Below the pieces are notes generated by a model that saw only the letters and a program-made list of their open reading frames with translations, had not been told where the DNA came from and did not search any database. The position numbers and the translations under genes are program-made. This document shows positions 25,368-34,908 of a stretch of 64,000 nucleotides of DNA, in pieces. The stretch lies in the NCBI RefSeq assembly GCF_000828085.3, contig NZ_JXCA02000030.1:38846-102845 (forward strand). Reading direction: 5' to 3'. This DNA comes from Scytonema tolypothrichoides VB-61278 (GTDB lineage Bacteria > Cyanobacteriota > Cyanobacteriia > Cyanobacteriales > Nostocaceae). The number at the start of each line of letters is the position of its first letter. Position 1 is the first letter of the stretch.

Positions 25368-25725
25368 AGCGTAACTCCTCGCTACGCGACAAAGAACGTT
25401 CGTGAATGAGCTGATCTGAATTGCCATTCACATTCCCTAGCTGCTGCCGCACTTCATCAATTGTGGCATTGAGCTGGGCGATTTTATCTTCAAGCGATCG
25501 CCGCGCCACTTCCATTTCCATATTCTCATTTTCCGAAGCTCTCATCTGACGTCTTTTGACTGCTTTTTTAGCTTCTGTTGAATTGGTGGTCGTTTGAGGC
25601 TCTTCCTCAACGATTTCTTCTGAATCACGTCTTGTGGCAACAAGCGTACCAATAATACCACCAACCACACCACCGAAAATTGCTCCGGCAAAAAAACCAC
25701 TTGCGAAATTATCTTGCTGACTCAT
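25366..25725 (-). CDS. YtxH-like small membrane protein
   Basis: 119 residues from ATG 25725. One glycine-zipper membrane segment lies near the N-terminus (FFAGAIFGGVVGGIIGTLVA), followed by a charged linker and a coiled coil (RSLEDKIAQLNATIDEVRQQ). This is the usual layout of YtxH-type gas-vesicle-like/stress proteins in cyanobacteria. The last dozen residues (HERSLSRSEELR) are encoded by a dispersed palindromic repeat, so the native C-terminus may have been replaced. The start upstream at 25779 is less likely, since MSQQDN begins the family pattern. Confidence 0.65.
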   Translation of the reverse strand: MSQQDNFASGFFAGAIFGGVVGGIIGTLVATRRDSEEIVEEEPQTTTNSTEAKKAVKRRQMRASENENMEMEVARRSLEDKIAQLNATIDEVRQQLGNVNGNSDQLIHERSLSRSEELR

Positions 25726-25801
25726 AATTTTACTGCCTTGAAGAAACGCTGCATCTGTAGGGTTGTTTTCGTACCTCATGCTGTCTTAGCTGCATACTAG
25801 C

Positions 25802-26452
25802 TTATGTCCCAAAGATGCGATCGCCTGCATCTCCTAATCCTGGTATGATAAATCCCTGATTGTTAACCGTTTCATCAATGGTAGCTGTGTAAACAATTAA
25901 ACCTGGAAAAGCATCATTCAGTTTTTGTAAAGCTGGCGGTGCTGCTACCACACAGACAATCCGCGTTAGGGCTGGATCAACACCCCGTTGTGTTAATTCT
26001 GCCATTGCATTCATGATTGACCCTCCAGTTGCTAACATTGGATCGGTCACCAACACTCGCGTTTGCGGTGGGAATTTTTCTGGCAATTTGTTTAAGTAAC
26101 AAGATGGCTGGAGTGTTTTTTCATCTCGCACTAACCCAAGATGATAAATCGACGCCAAAGGCAACACTGTTTGTGCTCCCTCTAGCAATCCTAGCCCAGC
26201 TCGCAGAATCGGAACCACTGCCATTGGAACCGTTGGATCTATTAAAGTTGCTGGGCTGCTATCCAAGGGGGTTTGTACTGTTGCCTCTTGAGTTGGCAAC
26301 CACTCTCTAGCCGCTTCGTAAGTCAACCAACGTCCTAACTCTGTCATCGCACTGCGAAATAATACGGAAGGTGTAGCAGCATCACGGGCGACTGCTAACC
26401 AGTGCTTGATTAGGGGATGGGGTGGTACATAAACACGCAGTTGTAGCGTCAT
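25802..26452 (-). CDS. upp: Uracil phosphoribosyltransferase
   Basis: 216 residues from ATG 26452; the longer frame adds 23 residues that are not family-like. It salvages uracil with PRPP to UMP. Features are VVPILRAGLGLLEGA (uracil/PRPP region), the PRPP-binding signature VLVTDPMLATGGSIMNA and the C-terminal ETVNNQGFIIPGLGDAGDR that closes on uracil. It is complete and monocistronic. Confidence 0.93.
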   Translation of the reverse strand: MTLQLRVYVPPHPLIKHWLAVARDAATPSVLFRSAMTELGRWLTYEAAREWLPTQEATVQTPLDSSPATLIDPTVPMAVVPILRAGLGLLEGAQTVLPLASIYHLGLVRDEKTLQPSCYLNKLPEKFPPQTRVLVTDPMLATGGSIMNAMAELTQRGVDPALTRIVCVVAAPPALQKLNDAFPGLIVYTATIDETVNNQGFIIPGLGDAGDRIFGT

Positions 26453-26919
26453 AGCCGATTTTGGGGCTTTTTCTCTATGGTATAACAACTGAAACATCAT
26501 AATACTTTTTCCTGTATGCAACTCACTGCTATAATTAGCGCAACAAAATTTTGTTGAAATTATTTATCATTAATAGTTGACATTAATTCTCAATCAAGGT
26601 TATATTGTATTTTTAGTGTTCTCCTCTCTTTAAGGATCGGCAGACGGGATTGGCCAGCGGTAGCAGGCTTTTCCCTCTTTTTTGTAATAGGGAATAGGGA
26701 ACAAAACAATTCAAAGTTCAAAATTCAAAGTTCAAAAAAAATTCTTAATGCGTGAATTTTGAGATTGCTTCGCTTCACTCGCAACGCTACGCGATTTTGA
26801 ATGTTTGAGCAGCGAGTGGGAACAGGGAAGAGAAAAAATGCTGTTGGCGGTATACTTAGTTTCACAAACATTAATATAGAAATCCTATATTTACTTAAAA
26901 AGACAAAAAACTAAAATGC
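26453..26919. other. Repeat-bearing intergenic region upstream of crtH
   Basis: No gene is visible. It holds AATTCAAAGTTCAAA-type units (26705-26745), a palindromic repeat with GCTTCGCTTCACTCGCAACG (26766-26785), and TTTTGAATGTTTGAG followed by AGCGAGTGGGAAC. The last is shared with 62076-62103 (TTTTGAATGTTTGAGAAGCG). The crtH promoter should lie after 26840, but no clear -35/-10 pair stands out. Confidence 0.5.
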
Positions 26920-28410
26920 ATGCAGAGTGATGTTATCGTCATTGGATCTGGTATTGGCGGCTTAGTGACAGCAACTGGGCTGGCGGCAAAAGGTGCTAAG
27001 GTACTCGTACTGGAACGTTATCTGATTCCAGGAGGCAGTGCTGGTTACTTTGAACGGCAAGGCTATCGCTTCGATGTTGGGGCGTCGATGATTTTTGGGT
27101 TTGGGCAAAACGGTACGACCAACTTACTCACTCGTGCTTTGCAAGCTGTCAACGTTAGTTTAGAAGCGATTCCCGATCCAGTACAAATTCACTATCATCT
27201 GCCTAACGGCTTAAATCTCAAGGTAGATAAAGTTTATGAAAAATTCTTGCAAAATCTGACTGCGTATTTTCCTAATGAAAGCCAAGGAATTCGTAGATTT
27301 TATGACGAATGCTGGAAAGTTTTTCATTGTCTTAACAGCATGGACTTGCTGTCGCTAGAAGAACCCCGGTATTTAATGCGTGTATTTTTTCAGCATCCTT
27401 TGGCATGTCTTGGTTTGGTAAAATATCTACCCCAAAATACTGGAGACATAGCACGACGCTATATTAAAGACCCTGAGTTGTTGAAATTTCTTGATATGGA
27501 GTGTTATTGCTGGTCGGTAGTACCAGCTGACATGACACCAATGATAAATGCTGGGATGGTATTTTCTGACAGGCACTATGGAGGCGTCAACTACCCTAAA
27601 GGGGGTGTAGGACAAATTGCCCAAAAATTAGTAGAGGGGCTTGTCAAAGCAGGTAGTCAGATCCAGTACCAAGCTAGAGTAACAAAAATTATTATAGAAA
27701 ATAGACGAGCTGTCGGAGTGCAACTGGCTAACGGTGAAATTCACCGTGCCAAGCGCATCGTGTCCAATGCCACACGTTGGGATACATTTCAAAAATTACT
27801 GACTCAAGAAAAATTTTCTATTGGTGAGAGAAACTGGCAGGAACGCTATCAAAAATCACCCAGTTTTCTCAGTTTACACATGGGAGTGAAGGCAGAAGTT
27901 TTGCCAAAGCATACGGAGTGTCATCATATCGTGTTAGAAAATTGGGAAAAGATGACAGAACCGGAAGGGACTTTATTTGTGTCTATCCCGACGTTGCTTG
28001 ACCCAGATTTAGCGCCAGCAGGACATCACATTATTCACGCCTTCACACCTCACTGGATTGATGAATGGAAAGGACTTTCTGTTAAGGAGTACCAAGTGAA
28101 GAAGGAAGAAGCAGCTTGGCGAATGATTGACCGTCTGGAGAAGATTTTTCCTGGTTTGAATGCGGCGTTGGATTATCTGGAGGTGGGGACGCCGTTAACC
28201 CATCGCCGCTTTTTAGGTCGTCAGGATGGTACTTACGGACCAATTCCGCGCCGGAAGTTGCGGGGGTTGTTAGGCATGCCGTTTAATAGAACATCTATCC
28301 CAGGACTTTATTGTGTGGGAGATAGTACGTTTCCAGGTCAGGGTTTGAATGCAGTGGCGTTTTCTGGGTTTGCCTGCGCCCATCGCATTGCTGTGGATTT
28401 GGGGCTGTAG
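26920..28410 (+). CDS. crtH: Carotenoid (prolycopene) isomerase
   Basis: A 496-residue FAD enzyme of the CrtISO/CrtH group, which converts poly-cis lycopene to the all-trans form. The FAD motif is [20 protein letters not shown] with [20 protein letters not shown], then [12 protein letters not shown]. The C-terminal FAD motif is [20 protein letters not shown]. Length and the MIFGFG / [17 protein letters not shown] segments separate it from CrtO at 13065. ATG 26920 is used; the ATG four bases earlier hits a stop within five codons. Confidence 0.92.
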   Translation: MQSDVIVIGSGIGGLVTATGLAAKGAKVLVLERYLIPGGSAGYFERQGYRFDVGASMIFGFGQNGTTNLLTRALQAVNVSLEAIPDPVQIHYHLPNGLNLKVDKVYEKFLQNLTAYFPNESQGIRRFYDECWKVFHCLNSMDLLSLEEPRYLMRVFFQHPLACLGLVKYLPQNTGDIARRYIKDPELLKFLDMECYCWSVVPADMTPMINAGMVFSDRHYGGVNYPKGGVGQIAQKLVEGLVKAGSQIQYQARVTKIIIENRRAVGVQLANGEIHRAKRIVSNATRWDTFQKLLTQEKFSIGERNWQERYQKSPSFLSLHMGVKAEVLPKHTECHHIVLENWEKMTEPEGTLFVSIPTLLDPDLAPAGHHIIHAFTPHWIDEWKGLSVKEYQVKKEEAAWRMIDRLEKIFPGLNAALDYLEVGTPLTHRRFLGRQDGTYGPIPRRKLRGLLGMPFNRTSIPGLYCVGDSTFPGQGLNAVAFSGFACAHRIAVDLGL

Positions 28411-28586
28411 AGAAACCTGCTTTTAGCTTTCATCCCCGACCTCAAGGTAGGTGGTTTTCAGCTTTTTTCTTATCTGGTGTCGCTTGAGGTTGACCAGGCT
28501 TGGGGAACTGCATAAGTTAAAAACGCGGGCGCTTATATATAGAGTGCAACGATGTGAGATTGGTTATTCTGGAGTATGCACTCGCT

Positions 28587-30044
28587 ATGGATGTATCATC
28601 TAGATACTGGAAAATTTACAGAATCAGTACCAGTCAAAGAGTTGGATACGAACACTGTTTAGTTCCTCCAGCACAGGAGTTTCTCAAACAAGTTCGCAAT
28701 CTCCCTCCAACTAATACCCAAGCTGTTCTGCTATCCTATTTTGTGGGTCAAAATTCTGCTGTTGATGCCACAACTCGCGCCAAAGCAGGGCTTTGTTTGC
28801 GGTCTTATGTTTCTGAACCGATTCTAAGAGCGTGTCAAAAAATTGACAATATATTCAGTGGTGACAATTTCACCTACCAAGATTTGCTAACCTATGTCCT
28901 CGATGATGATGGAAAAACTTTAGTTATTGTAGACGGGGATGGAAAAACTCAACTCATTGTGGATAACAATGGGGAAACTAGGATCACAGATTACAAATTC
29001 TTTTCTGTGAGAATTTTGCAAAAATTTAATGCCGACTTAGAGTCTAAGATGAGTTTAGACAATTGGGCATACTTGCAAACGACACAAAACCCTGAATTAA
29101 AAAATTATTTAGCAGAGTTTGGATTTAAGCATCTCAGTGATTGGGCGCTTCTTAATAGAGTTAAAGCAAAACAATTTGAACGTTTATCAAAGCGCGATCG
29201 CCACTTAGTAGAAGTTTTTCACGCTGTTTATCGTCGTGACAGACTTCAAAAACATTCAAGAGGAATCAGAAAATGTCCAGAACCGTCAAGCACTCAGCTG
29301 CAAGAAATGCTAGATGGTTTGCGAAAAAGAGATGTGATGATCAACTCCACTGTTGAGTTAATGAATGAACTCAAACAAGTTGTTACACAACTCAGGCACT
29401 ATGATATTTGGAGTTATCGAGAACCGTTGGAAGTCCACGATCCTAATACTGGAGGTTATGCCTATAGAGCAGATTTACCTACTAACAACCTCAATGAGAT
29501 AGAAATAGAAGAGCAGGAAATATTAGATTTTTTACGTGAGCAACTTACTTTAGCCTTAAGGAATGCGATAGAGCAAGAAATAGGCGATCGCGTAAAAATG
29601 TTGAAAAAAAGCAAAAATTATGCTGTTCTTGCCCAAAAATTTTTTCCAGGTTTGCAACTCTATTATTGTCAGAGTTTATCTCTCAAGGATATTGCGCCTG
29701 AATTGGGAATGACAAGTTGGGATCAAGCTAGACGAGTCTTAAATCCAGGAGAACTGCTTAGTAAAATACGCACTACAACAGTTAAACAACTTCTAGATAG
29801 CATTCTCAGAAAGGCTGAGGAAAAACATTTGACCAAAAATCCTCCGGAACCAGACTATCTCAAAACATTGGCGGAATATATAGAAGCTTTTGCTGATGAC
29901 GAAATCTTTCGAGAAGCAGCAGAAGAAATCAGAGTGGGGAAAAACCGTTCGATGAATAGCTTTTATGCTCTGCAACTTCGTAAATATATAGAACAACGCG
30001 CACAAAATCTACGCACATTTCCTCCAGCAGTCCTCTTGAAATGA
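28587..30044 (+). CDS. Sigma-70-like regulatory protein of a CHAT gene cluster
   Basis: 485 residues from ATG 28587; GTG 28554 would add eleven. It belongs to a cyanobacterial family usually found just upstream of DUF1822 and CHAT/CHASE2 genes. Landmarks are AGLCLRSYVSEPILRACQKI, a small internal repeat (DDDGKTLVIVDGDGKTQLIV), LDNWAYLQT, then ERLSKRDRHLVEVFHAVYRR. A C-terminal segment SLKDIAPELGMTSWDQARRV resembles the helix-turn-helix of sigma factor region 4. Full sigma regions 2-3 are not evident, so promoter recognition is inference. It starts the operon with DUF1822 (45-base gap) and the TPR-CHAT gene (14-base gap). Confidence 0.65.
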   Translation: MDVSSRYWKIYRISTSQRVGYEHCLVPPAQEFLKQVRNLPPTNTQAVLLSYFVGQNSAVDATTRAKAGLCLRSYVSEPILRACQKIDNIFSGDNFTYQDLLTYVLDDDGKTLVIVDGDGKTQLIVDNNGETRITDYKFFSVRILQKFNADLESKMSLDNWAYLQTTQNPELKNYLAEFGFKHLSDWALLNRVKAKQFERLSKRDRHLVEVFHAVYRRDRLQKHSRGIRKCPEPSSTQLQEMLDGLRKRDVMINSTVELMNELKQVVTQLRHYDIWSYREPLEVHDPNTGGYAYRADLPTNNLNEIEIEEQEILDFLREQLTLALRNAIEQEIGDRVKMLKKSKNYAVLAQKFFPGLQLYYCQSLSLKDIAPELGMTSWDQARRVLNPGELLSKIRTTTVKQLLDSILRKAEEKHLTKNPPEPDYLKTLAEYIEAFADDEIFREAAEEIRVGKNRSMNSFYALQLRKYIEQRAQNLRTFPPAVLLK

Positions 30045-30089
30045 GGCTAAGAGAATCTGAAACATAAAACAAAAATCAGGAGTAAAATA

Positions 30090-31139
30090 ATGCTTAATTC
30101 TCAGGTTAATTCAACTGATATAAGACTCTTGCTCTCAGAAGTGATTTGGCTAGAGTTAGAAGATTTTGACCATGCCATCGATAATAGCAAACTAGTAAGG
30201 AATGAAGCACAAAAATGGCAAACTTATCTAAATACACTTGCAATGATTGGCTGTGAAAAATGGCTCAGTACACGCATACCACAAAACCCAATTTCTCAAC
30301 CCAAAATTTTTGTTGAGGATATTTATAATCTGGAAGTTGGAGACTTGAAAATTTGTCCAATTGCGATCGAACATGTACTGGACGAAGTTGTTACTATTCC
30401 AAAATACGCCATTGATCAATCAGAATTAGCTGCTCATTTTTATGTCGTTGTTGAGGTGTTAGAAGAAGAAGAACAAGTTATACTTAGAGGATTTTTGCGC
30501 TACGATGAACTGATGAATTATTGCAGTCAATTAAATTTAGAGCATCGAAATGGATTTTATGAAGTACCGTTGTCTTTATTTGATAGCGAACTCAATCATC
30601 TGTTGTTCTACTACTATTTCTCGGAACCCTTAGCTATTCCTTTACCTGTAGTTTCCCCTCAATCTTCCGGTTTATCACTCCATAGATCTTTGGATAATAC
30701 CAGAACCAAGTTGAGTCAATGGTTAGAGGGAGTGTTTGAACAAGGCTGGCAAACAATTGACACGCTTATCAATCTAGAAGCGAATTTAGCTCTCAGTACT
30801 AGAATTACACATAGAGGTTCTAAAAAAGCTAAACTTATTGACTTGGGAGTGCAACTCGGTTATCAAAGTGTGGCACTATTGGTAAATATCACAGAGGAAA
30901 GCGATGAAAAATTGGGTGTTTTGATCCAGGTACATCCTATGGGTGGAGAAAGATATTTGCCGCCTTCTTTAAAATTGACTTTGCTGTCTAAAGCAGGAAA
31001 AACCCTTCAGGAAGTCACTTCGAGATCGCAAGATAACTACATTCAACTGAAATTTTTCAAAGGAGAATCAGGAAAACGCTTTAGTGTTGAGTTAAGTTTA
31101 GGGGAAAATATAAAAGTGAAAGAAGACTTTGAATTGTAA
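30090..31139 (+). CDS. DUF1822 family protein
   Basis: A 349-residue soluble protein. The DUF1822 pattern is visible as RNEAQKWQTYLNTLAMIGCE KW, then QPKIFVEDIYNLEVGDLKIC, LSQWLEGVFEQGWQTIDTLI and a C-terminal segment LGVLIQVHPMGGERYLPPSL. Family function is unknown, but in cyanobacteria it recurs beside sigma-like proteins, CHAT proteases and CHASE2 proteins. The gene lies between the sigma-like and the TPR-CHAT genes with short gaps on both sides, so all three are probably one transcript. An AGGAG site precedes its ATG. Confidence 0.8.
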   Translation: MLNSQVNSTDIRLLLSEVIWLELEDFDHAIDNSKLVRNEAQKWQTYLNTLAMIGCEKWLSTRIPQNPISQPKIFVEDIYNLEVGDLKICPIAIEHVLDEVVTIPKYAIDQSELAAHFYVVVEVLEEEEQVILRGFLRYDELMNYCSQLNLEHRNGFYEVPLSLFDSELNHLLFYYYFSEPLAIPLPVVSPQSSGLSLHRSLDNTRTKLSQWLEGVFEQGWQTIDTLINLEANLALSTRITHRGSKKAKLIDLGVQLGYQSVALLVNITEESDEKLGVLIQVHPMGGERYLPPSLKLTLLSKAGKTLQEVTSRSQDNYIQLKFFKGESGKRFSVELSLGENIKVKEDFEL

Positions 31140-31153
31140 TAAGGGGAAAGAGC

Positions 31154-33991
31154 ATGGCGAAAAAAAAGCCTGTATTTTTCCGTATTCTAAAATCCATTGT
31201 TTCATCTAAATACCCAGGTAGAAGTTGGATAGCTCAACCAATACTCGCGGCAATTGCTGTGTTTCTGTGTGTGATTATATCACCAGTGTGGGCACAAGCT
31301 CCTCTTGTCAATTCTAGTGTCGATCAAGTTACAATTGGCGAGGGTAAAACACAAGACCTTGTGCAACAGGGTAAAAAACTTTATCTGGCTGGACAGTTTA
31401 CTCTTGCTGTTCAAGTTTTGCAACAGGCTTCTGCTGCTTTTAGAACTCAGGGAGATCATTTACGCGAAGCTATAACTTTGAGCAATCTCTCTTTAGCTTT
31501 TCAACAACTCGGTTTATGGAACCAAGCTGAAAAATCAATTGTTCAAACTGTTAATTTATTGAAAGGTTTAAATAACTCCCAAGAAAGTTCTAAAATTTTG
31601 GCACAAGCTTTTGATGTGCAAGGACGGTTACAATTTTCCCAGGGACAAGCTGAAGCAGCATTGACGACTTGGCAACAAGCTGCTGAAATTTATGAGCAAA
31701 TGAAAGATACTGCTGGATTAACCCGTAACCGCATTCACTCGGCTCATGCTTTACAAATTTTAGGGCGATACCGTCAGGCAAAGAAGATTTTAATTGAGGT
31801 TTCGCAAACTCTTCAGAATCAACCAGATTCATCAACAAAAGCATCGGGACTACTGAGTCTTGGCAACATTATGCAAGTCGTTGGTGATACAAAGGAATCT
31901 CAGCAGGTGTTGCAGCAAAGTTTAGCGCTTGCAAAAGCGACGTCATCTGATCAAATGATTGGTGAAACTCTCTTTAGCTTGGGAAATCTCGCTCGTGCCC
32001 AGTATAATACGAAAATGGCATTGGATTACTATCAGCAAGCTGCCAGTGCATCGGTTGATTCAACCACACGTATTCAGGCACATCTAAATCGACTTAGCCT
32101 ACTTGTTCAGACAAAGCAATTTGCAGATGCATTAGCATTATCATCCCAAATCCAATCTGAAATCAACAACTTGCCTGCAAGTCGCATTGTAGTTGAGGCA
32201 AAAATTAACTTTGCCCAAAGTTTGATGAAACTGAACTCTTGCACTAGTTGCAAGACGCTTCCGCCAAGGGTTGAAAACCCCCGACGAGTAGCGAAAGTCT
32301 TCTCAACACAACTAAATACCGACTCACCAAAGTTTTTAGTCCATTTTAATGGACTTGAATTATTAGCCCGGAACTTCAGTTCTGGGCGGGCGACGTTATC
32401 TTCCTCATCCCCTTCTCTCATAGAAACTTCAGCCCAGATACTAGCTAGTGCAGTTCAGCAGGCGCAAAGTTTACAAGATCAGCGTGCAGAATCTTATGCC
32501 ATTGGGACTCTTGGGAATTTGTATGAAATAAATCAGCAATTTAATGATGCCAAAAAGCTGACTGAAAAAGCTTTGTTTATGGCTCAAAGTCTTAATGCGT
32601 CAGATATAGTTTATCAATGGCAATGGCAACTAGGACGTATATACAAGCAGCAGAGAAATAAAAAAGGTGCAATTGCCTATTATTCTGAAGCTTTTAAGAC
32701 TCTGCAAACTTTACGTAGTGATTTGGTTGCTATCAATCCAAACATTCAGTTTTCTTTCCGCGAAAGTGTGGAACCTGTGTATCGGGAGTTAGTCGCATTG
32801 CTGTTGCAAACAGAAAACGAGAGTGTCCAACACCAGGAGAGTCAAAAGTCAGAAAACCAAAAAAACTTACAGCAAGCTCGTTTTGTGATGGAATCCCTGC
32901 AAATCGCAGAATTGGACAACTTTTTTCGCTCAGCTTGCCTAACTCCAAAGCAAGAACTTGATCCAATCGTTGATAAAAAAGATCCACGCTCAGCAGTTTT
33001 CTATCCAGTTATTTTACCAGACCGTTTAGATGTCATTCTCAAATTACCTAAAGCGGACTTGCGGCACTACAAAACTGTTATTGCCCAAGATAAGGTAGAA
33101 CGTGTTGTAGAAGATCTTAGAGAATATTTACGCGATGTCACCAGAACTTCTCAAGTCAAGCAGCTGTCCCAACAGATATATGAGTGGTTAATCCAACCAG
33201 CTGAAGCAGAATTAAATAAAAGTGGAATCAAAACTCTAGTGTTTGTCCCAGATGGAGTATTGCGTAACATACCAATGTCAGTTCTTTATGACAAACAGCA
33301 GGGGAAATATTTGGTTGAAAAGTATGCGATCGCCGTTGCCCCCGGTTTACAACTCCTTGATCCCAAACCACTGCAACAAGTCAACTTAAACACCATTATT
33401 GCTGGAGTCGCTGCAGAACGCACCATTGAAAACCGCAAGTTTCCTCCACTCGAAAACGTACCACGCGAACTGCAACAAATCCAGTCTGAGGTACCCAAAA
33501 CTGAAGAACTTTTCAATCAAAAGTTTACCGAAAACAATCTGCAAAACCAGTTGCAATCAGCTCCCTTTTCTGTAGTACACTTGGCGACTCACGGTGAGTT
33601 TAGTTCCGATCCAGAAAAAACCTTTGTTCTCACCTGGGATAAACTCCTTAAGGTAAAGGAATTTGATAACTTACTGCGACTCAGCGACACAAAAAGGTCG
33701 AGTACTATTGAATTGCTTGTCCTGAGTGCTTGTAAAACAGCTGTTGGAGACAAAAGAGCCGCTTTGGGACTTGCTGGGGTAGCTGTACATGCGGGTGCAC
33801 GTAGTACACTAGCAACATTGTGGTCTGTAGATGATGAATATACAGCAGATTTGATGAGTCGGTTTTACCAAGAGTTGAAAGCAGGAGTTAATAAAGCTGA
33901 AGCACTCCAGCATGCTCAACTAGCTGTTTTTGCTCAGGAGAAAAGTCCATATTTTTGGGCACCTTTTGTCTTGGTGGGAAATTGGCTGTAA
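31154..33991 (+). CDS. Exported TPR-CHAT protein (caspase-like)
   Basis: 945 residues. The N-terminus carries a long signal/anchor (PILAAIAVFLCVIISPVWAQ, cleavage likely after WAQA near residue 50), so the bulk is predicted to be outside the cytoplasmic membrane. Residues about 65-520 are tetratricopeptide repeats (AITLSNLSLAFQQLGLWNQA, IGTLGNLYEINQQFNDAKKL). The CHAT domain fills about 640-945 with the catalytic pair His813 (HLATHGEF) and Cys860 (LSACKTAVGD) and the closing SPYFWAPFVLVGNW. CHAT is a caspase/separase-related peptidase. A 171-base structured repeat sits in frame inside the TPR region. A MITE begins two bases after the stop. Confidence 0.9.
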   Translation: MAKKKPVFFRILKSIVSSKYPGRSWIAQPILAAIAVFLCVIISPVWAQAPLVNSSVDQVTIGEGKTQDLVQQGKKLYLAGQFTLAVQVLQQASAAFRTQGDHLREAITLSNLSLAFQQLGLWNQAEKSIVQTVNLLKGLNNSQESSKILAQAFDVQGRLQFSQGQAEAALTTWQQAAEIYEQMKDTAGLTRNRIHSAHALQILGRYRQAKKILIEVSQTLQNQPDSSTKASGLLSLGNIMQVVGDTKESQQVLQQSLALAKATSSDQMIGETLFSLGNLARAQYNTKMALDYYQQAASASVDSTTRIQAHLNRLSLLVQTKQFADALALSSQIQSEINNLPASRIVVEAKINFAQSLMKLNSCTSCKTLPPRVENPRRVAKVFSTQLNTDSPKFLVHFNGLELLARNFSSGRATLSSSSPSLIETSAQILASAVQQAQSLQDQRAESYAIGTLGNLYEINQQFNDAKKLTEKALFMAQSLNASDIVYQWQWQLGRIYKQQRNKKGAIAYYSEAFKTLQTLRSDLVAINPNIQFSFRESVEPVYRELVALLLQTENESVQHQESQKSENQKNLQQARFVMESLQIAELDNFFRSACLTPKQELDPIVDKKDPRSAVFYPVILPDRLDVILKLPKADLRHYKTVIAQDKVERVVEDLREYLRDVTRTSQVKQLSQQIYEWLIQPAEAELNKSGIKTLVFVPDGVLRNIPMSVLYDKQQGKYLVEKYAIAVAPGLQLLDPKPLQQVNLNTIIAGVAAERTIENRKFPPLENVPRELQQIQSEVPKTEELFNQKFTENNLQNQLQSAPFSVVHLATHGEFSSDPEKTFVLTWDKLLKVKEFDNLLRLSDTKRSSTIELLVLSACKTAVGDKRAALGLAGVAVHAGARSTLATLWSVDDEYTADLMSRFYQELKAGVNKAEALQHAQLAVFAQEKSPYFWAPFVLVGNWL
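32235..32405. repeat. In-frame structured repeat inside the TPR-CHAT gene
   Basis: About 171 bases carry three hairpins: GGGTT-gaa-AACCC (32268-32280), AGTCCAT-tttA-ATGGACT (32338-32355) and GCCCGGAACT/AGTTCTGGGC (32366-32387, one mismatch). They are typical of dispersed cyanobacterial repeats. The encoded peptide (CTSCKTLPPRVENPRRVAKV onward to SSGRATLSSSS) is unlike TPR sequence and interrupts the helical pattern, yet keeps the frame open. The edges are estimated by eye to within about ten bases. Confidence 0.7.
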
Positions 33992-33993
33992 TA

Positions 33994-34089
33994 TCATGTC
34001 CGGTAGCATCTGAATCATTAAAAAACCGCAGAGGCGCAGAGAACGCAGAGAAAAAAGAGGGAGAGATAATTTTGATATAAACGGATTTG
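33994..34089. mobile_element. MITE-like element, copy C (TA-flanked)
   Basis: 96 bp between TA dinucleotides (33992-33993 and 34090-34091). The ends are TCATGTCCGG and CGGATTTGA. It shares CCGCAGAGGCGCAGAG and the right end GATATAAACGGATTTGATAT with copy B at 9982. It begins immediately after the TAA stop of the TPR-CHAT gene and lies 15 bases from the convergent DUF928 stop, leaving both proteins intact. Confidence 0.75.
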
Positions 34090-34104
34090 ATATAAGGCTT
34101 TATA

Positions 34105-34908
34105 TTACTTTTGTGGATTGTAACGTTGTAAAATGGGTACTCCTGCGAGTTCTTGCAAATCAACAGCGTTAAACAAGTTCGTCCAATCTTTAGTCAACGT
34201 GGTAGCGTCCGAACGAGTGCGGCGGAGTTCTGCTAAATTTGTGATGGCATCGTACCAAAGATTATTACCAGCATAGACTTTATACTTTTCTGATTTTGCA
34301 GTCTTCAATTGCTGCTGAAGCTGGGGAGTCAGCGTCACGCGTTCCAGCCATGCGTCCACAAAAAAATACTCTGGTTTGTTTTGCGGATCACCACAATAAA
34401 CTCGGAAGAACCAGTGATATTTTGAGTTTTGCTTAAGAGCATATTGTGAATTTGGCGGTAGGCTAACGCCTATAGTACCTGCTTGTGATGGTAATGTTAG
34501 AGAAGTTCGGTAAATATCATGACCCTGGTGATCTTGCAGGACAAACTCTCCAGAACGCGAGTTTGTAGGTAATTCAGGAATATAAACCCAAAATGTTGGA
34601 TATTCAGCAACTGTTGATCCCAAGAACGATTTGTTGTTTTTTTCTTCACCAGGTACTATGGCAGTCACAGGTGTTTTCAAGCTTGGACATCCATCACGAC
34701 GGCTTGTCCCTCCTCGCCGACGACCTTTGGGATCACCGTTATCAGGAAATTTCTGGGCAAAAAGGTTTGGTGTGTGAGTGATTTGATTCCGAAATGATTG
34801 TTCTGGGTTTGCTTGCACTTTTTGTGCGTTATTCATAAGCCCAAAACTTAGCAAAAGGGTAATACAAGCTAATTGATAGTGTCTTTGAAGTAACTTATTT
34901 TTAATCAT
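34105..34908 (-). CDS. DUF928 domain exported protein
   Basis: 267 residues from ATG 34908, with a signal peptide (LACITLLLSFGLMNNAQKVQ, cleavage near QAN). DUF928 landmarks follow: GRRRGGTSRRDGCP, LTALVP-like VTAIVPGEE, STVAEYPTFWVYIP, EFVLQD, YRTSLTLPSQAGTIGVSLP, KYHWFFRVYCGD and VDAWLERV. Family function is unknown; it is restricted largely to cyanobacteria and occurs next to CHAT and CHASE2 genes. Its start overlaps the stop of the CHASE2-CHAT gene (ATGA at 34905-34908), which indicates coupling. The in-frame extension to 35019 is a shadow of that gene. Confidence 0.85.
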   Translation of the reverse strand: MIKNKLLQRHYQLACITLLLSFGLMNNAQKVQANPEQSFRNQITHTPNLFAQKFPDNGDPKGRRRGGTSRRDGCPSLKTPVTAIVPGEEKNNKSFLGSTVAEYPTFWVYIPELPTNSRSGEFVLQDHQGHDIYRTSLTLPSQAGTIGVSLPPNSQYALKQNSKYHWFFRVYCGDPQNKPEYFFVDAWLERVTLTPQLQQQLKTAKSEKYKVYAGNNLWYDAITNLAELRRTRSDATTLTKDWTNLFNAVDLQELAGVPILQRYNPQK

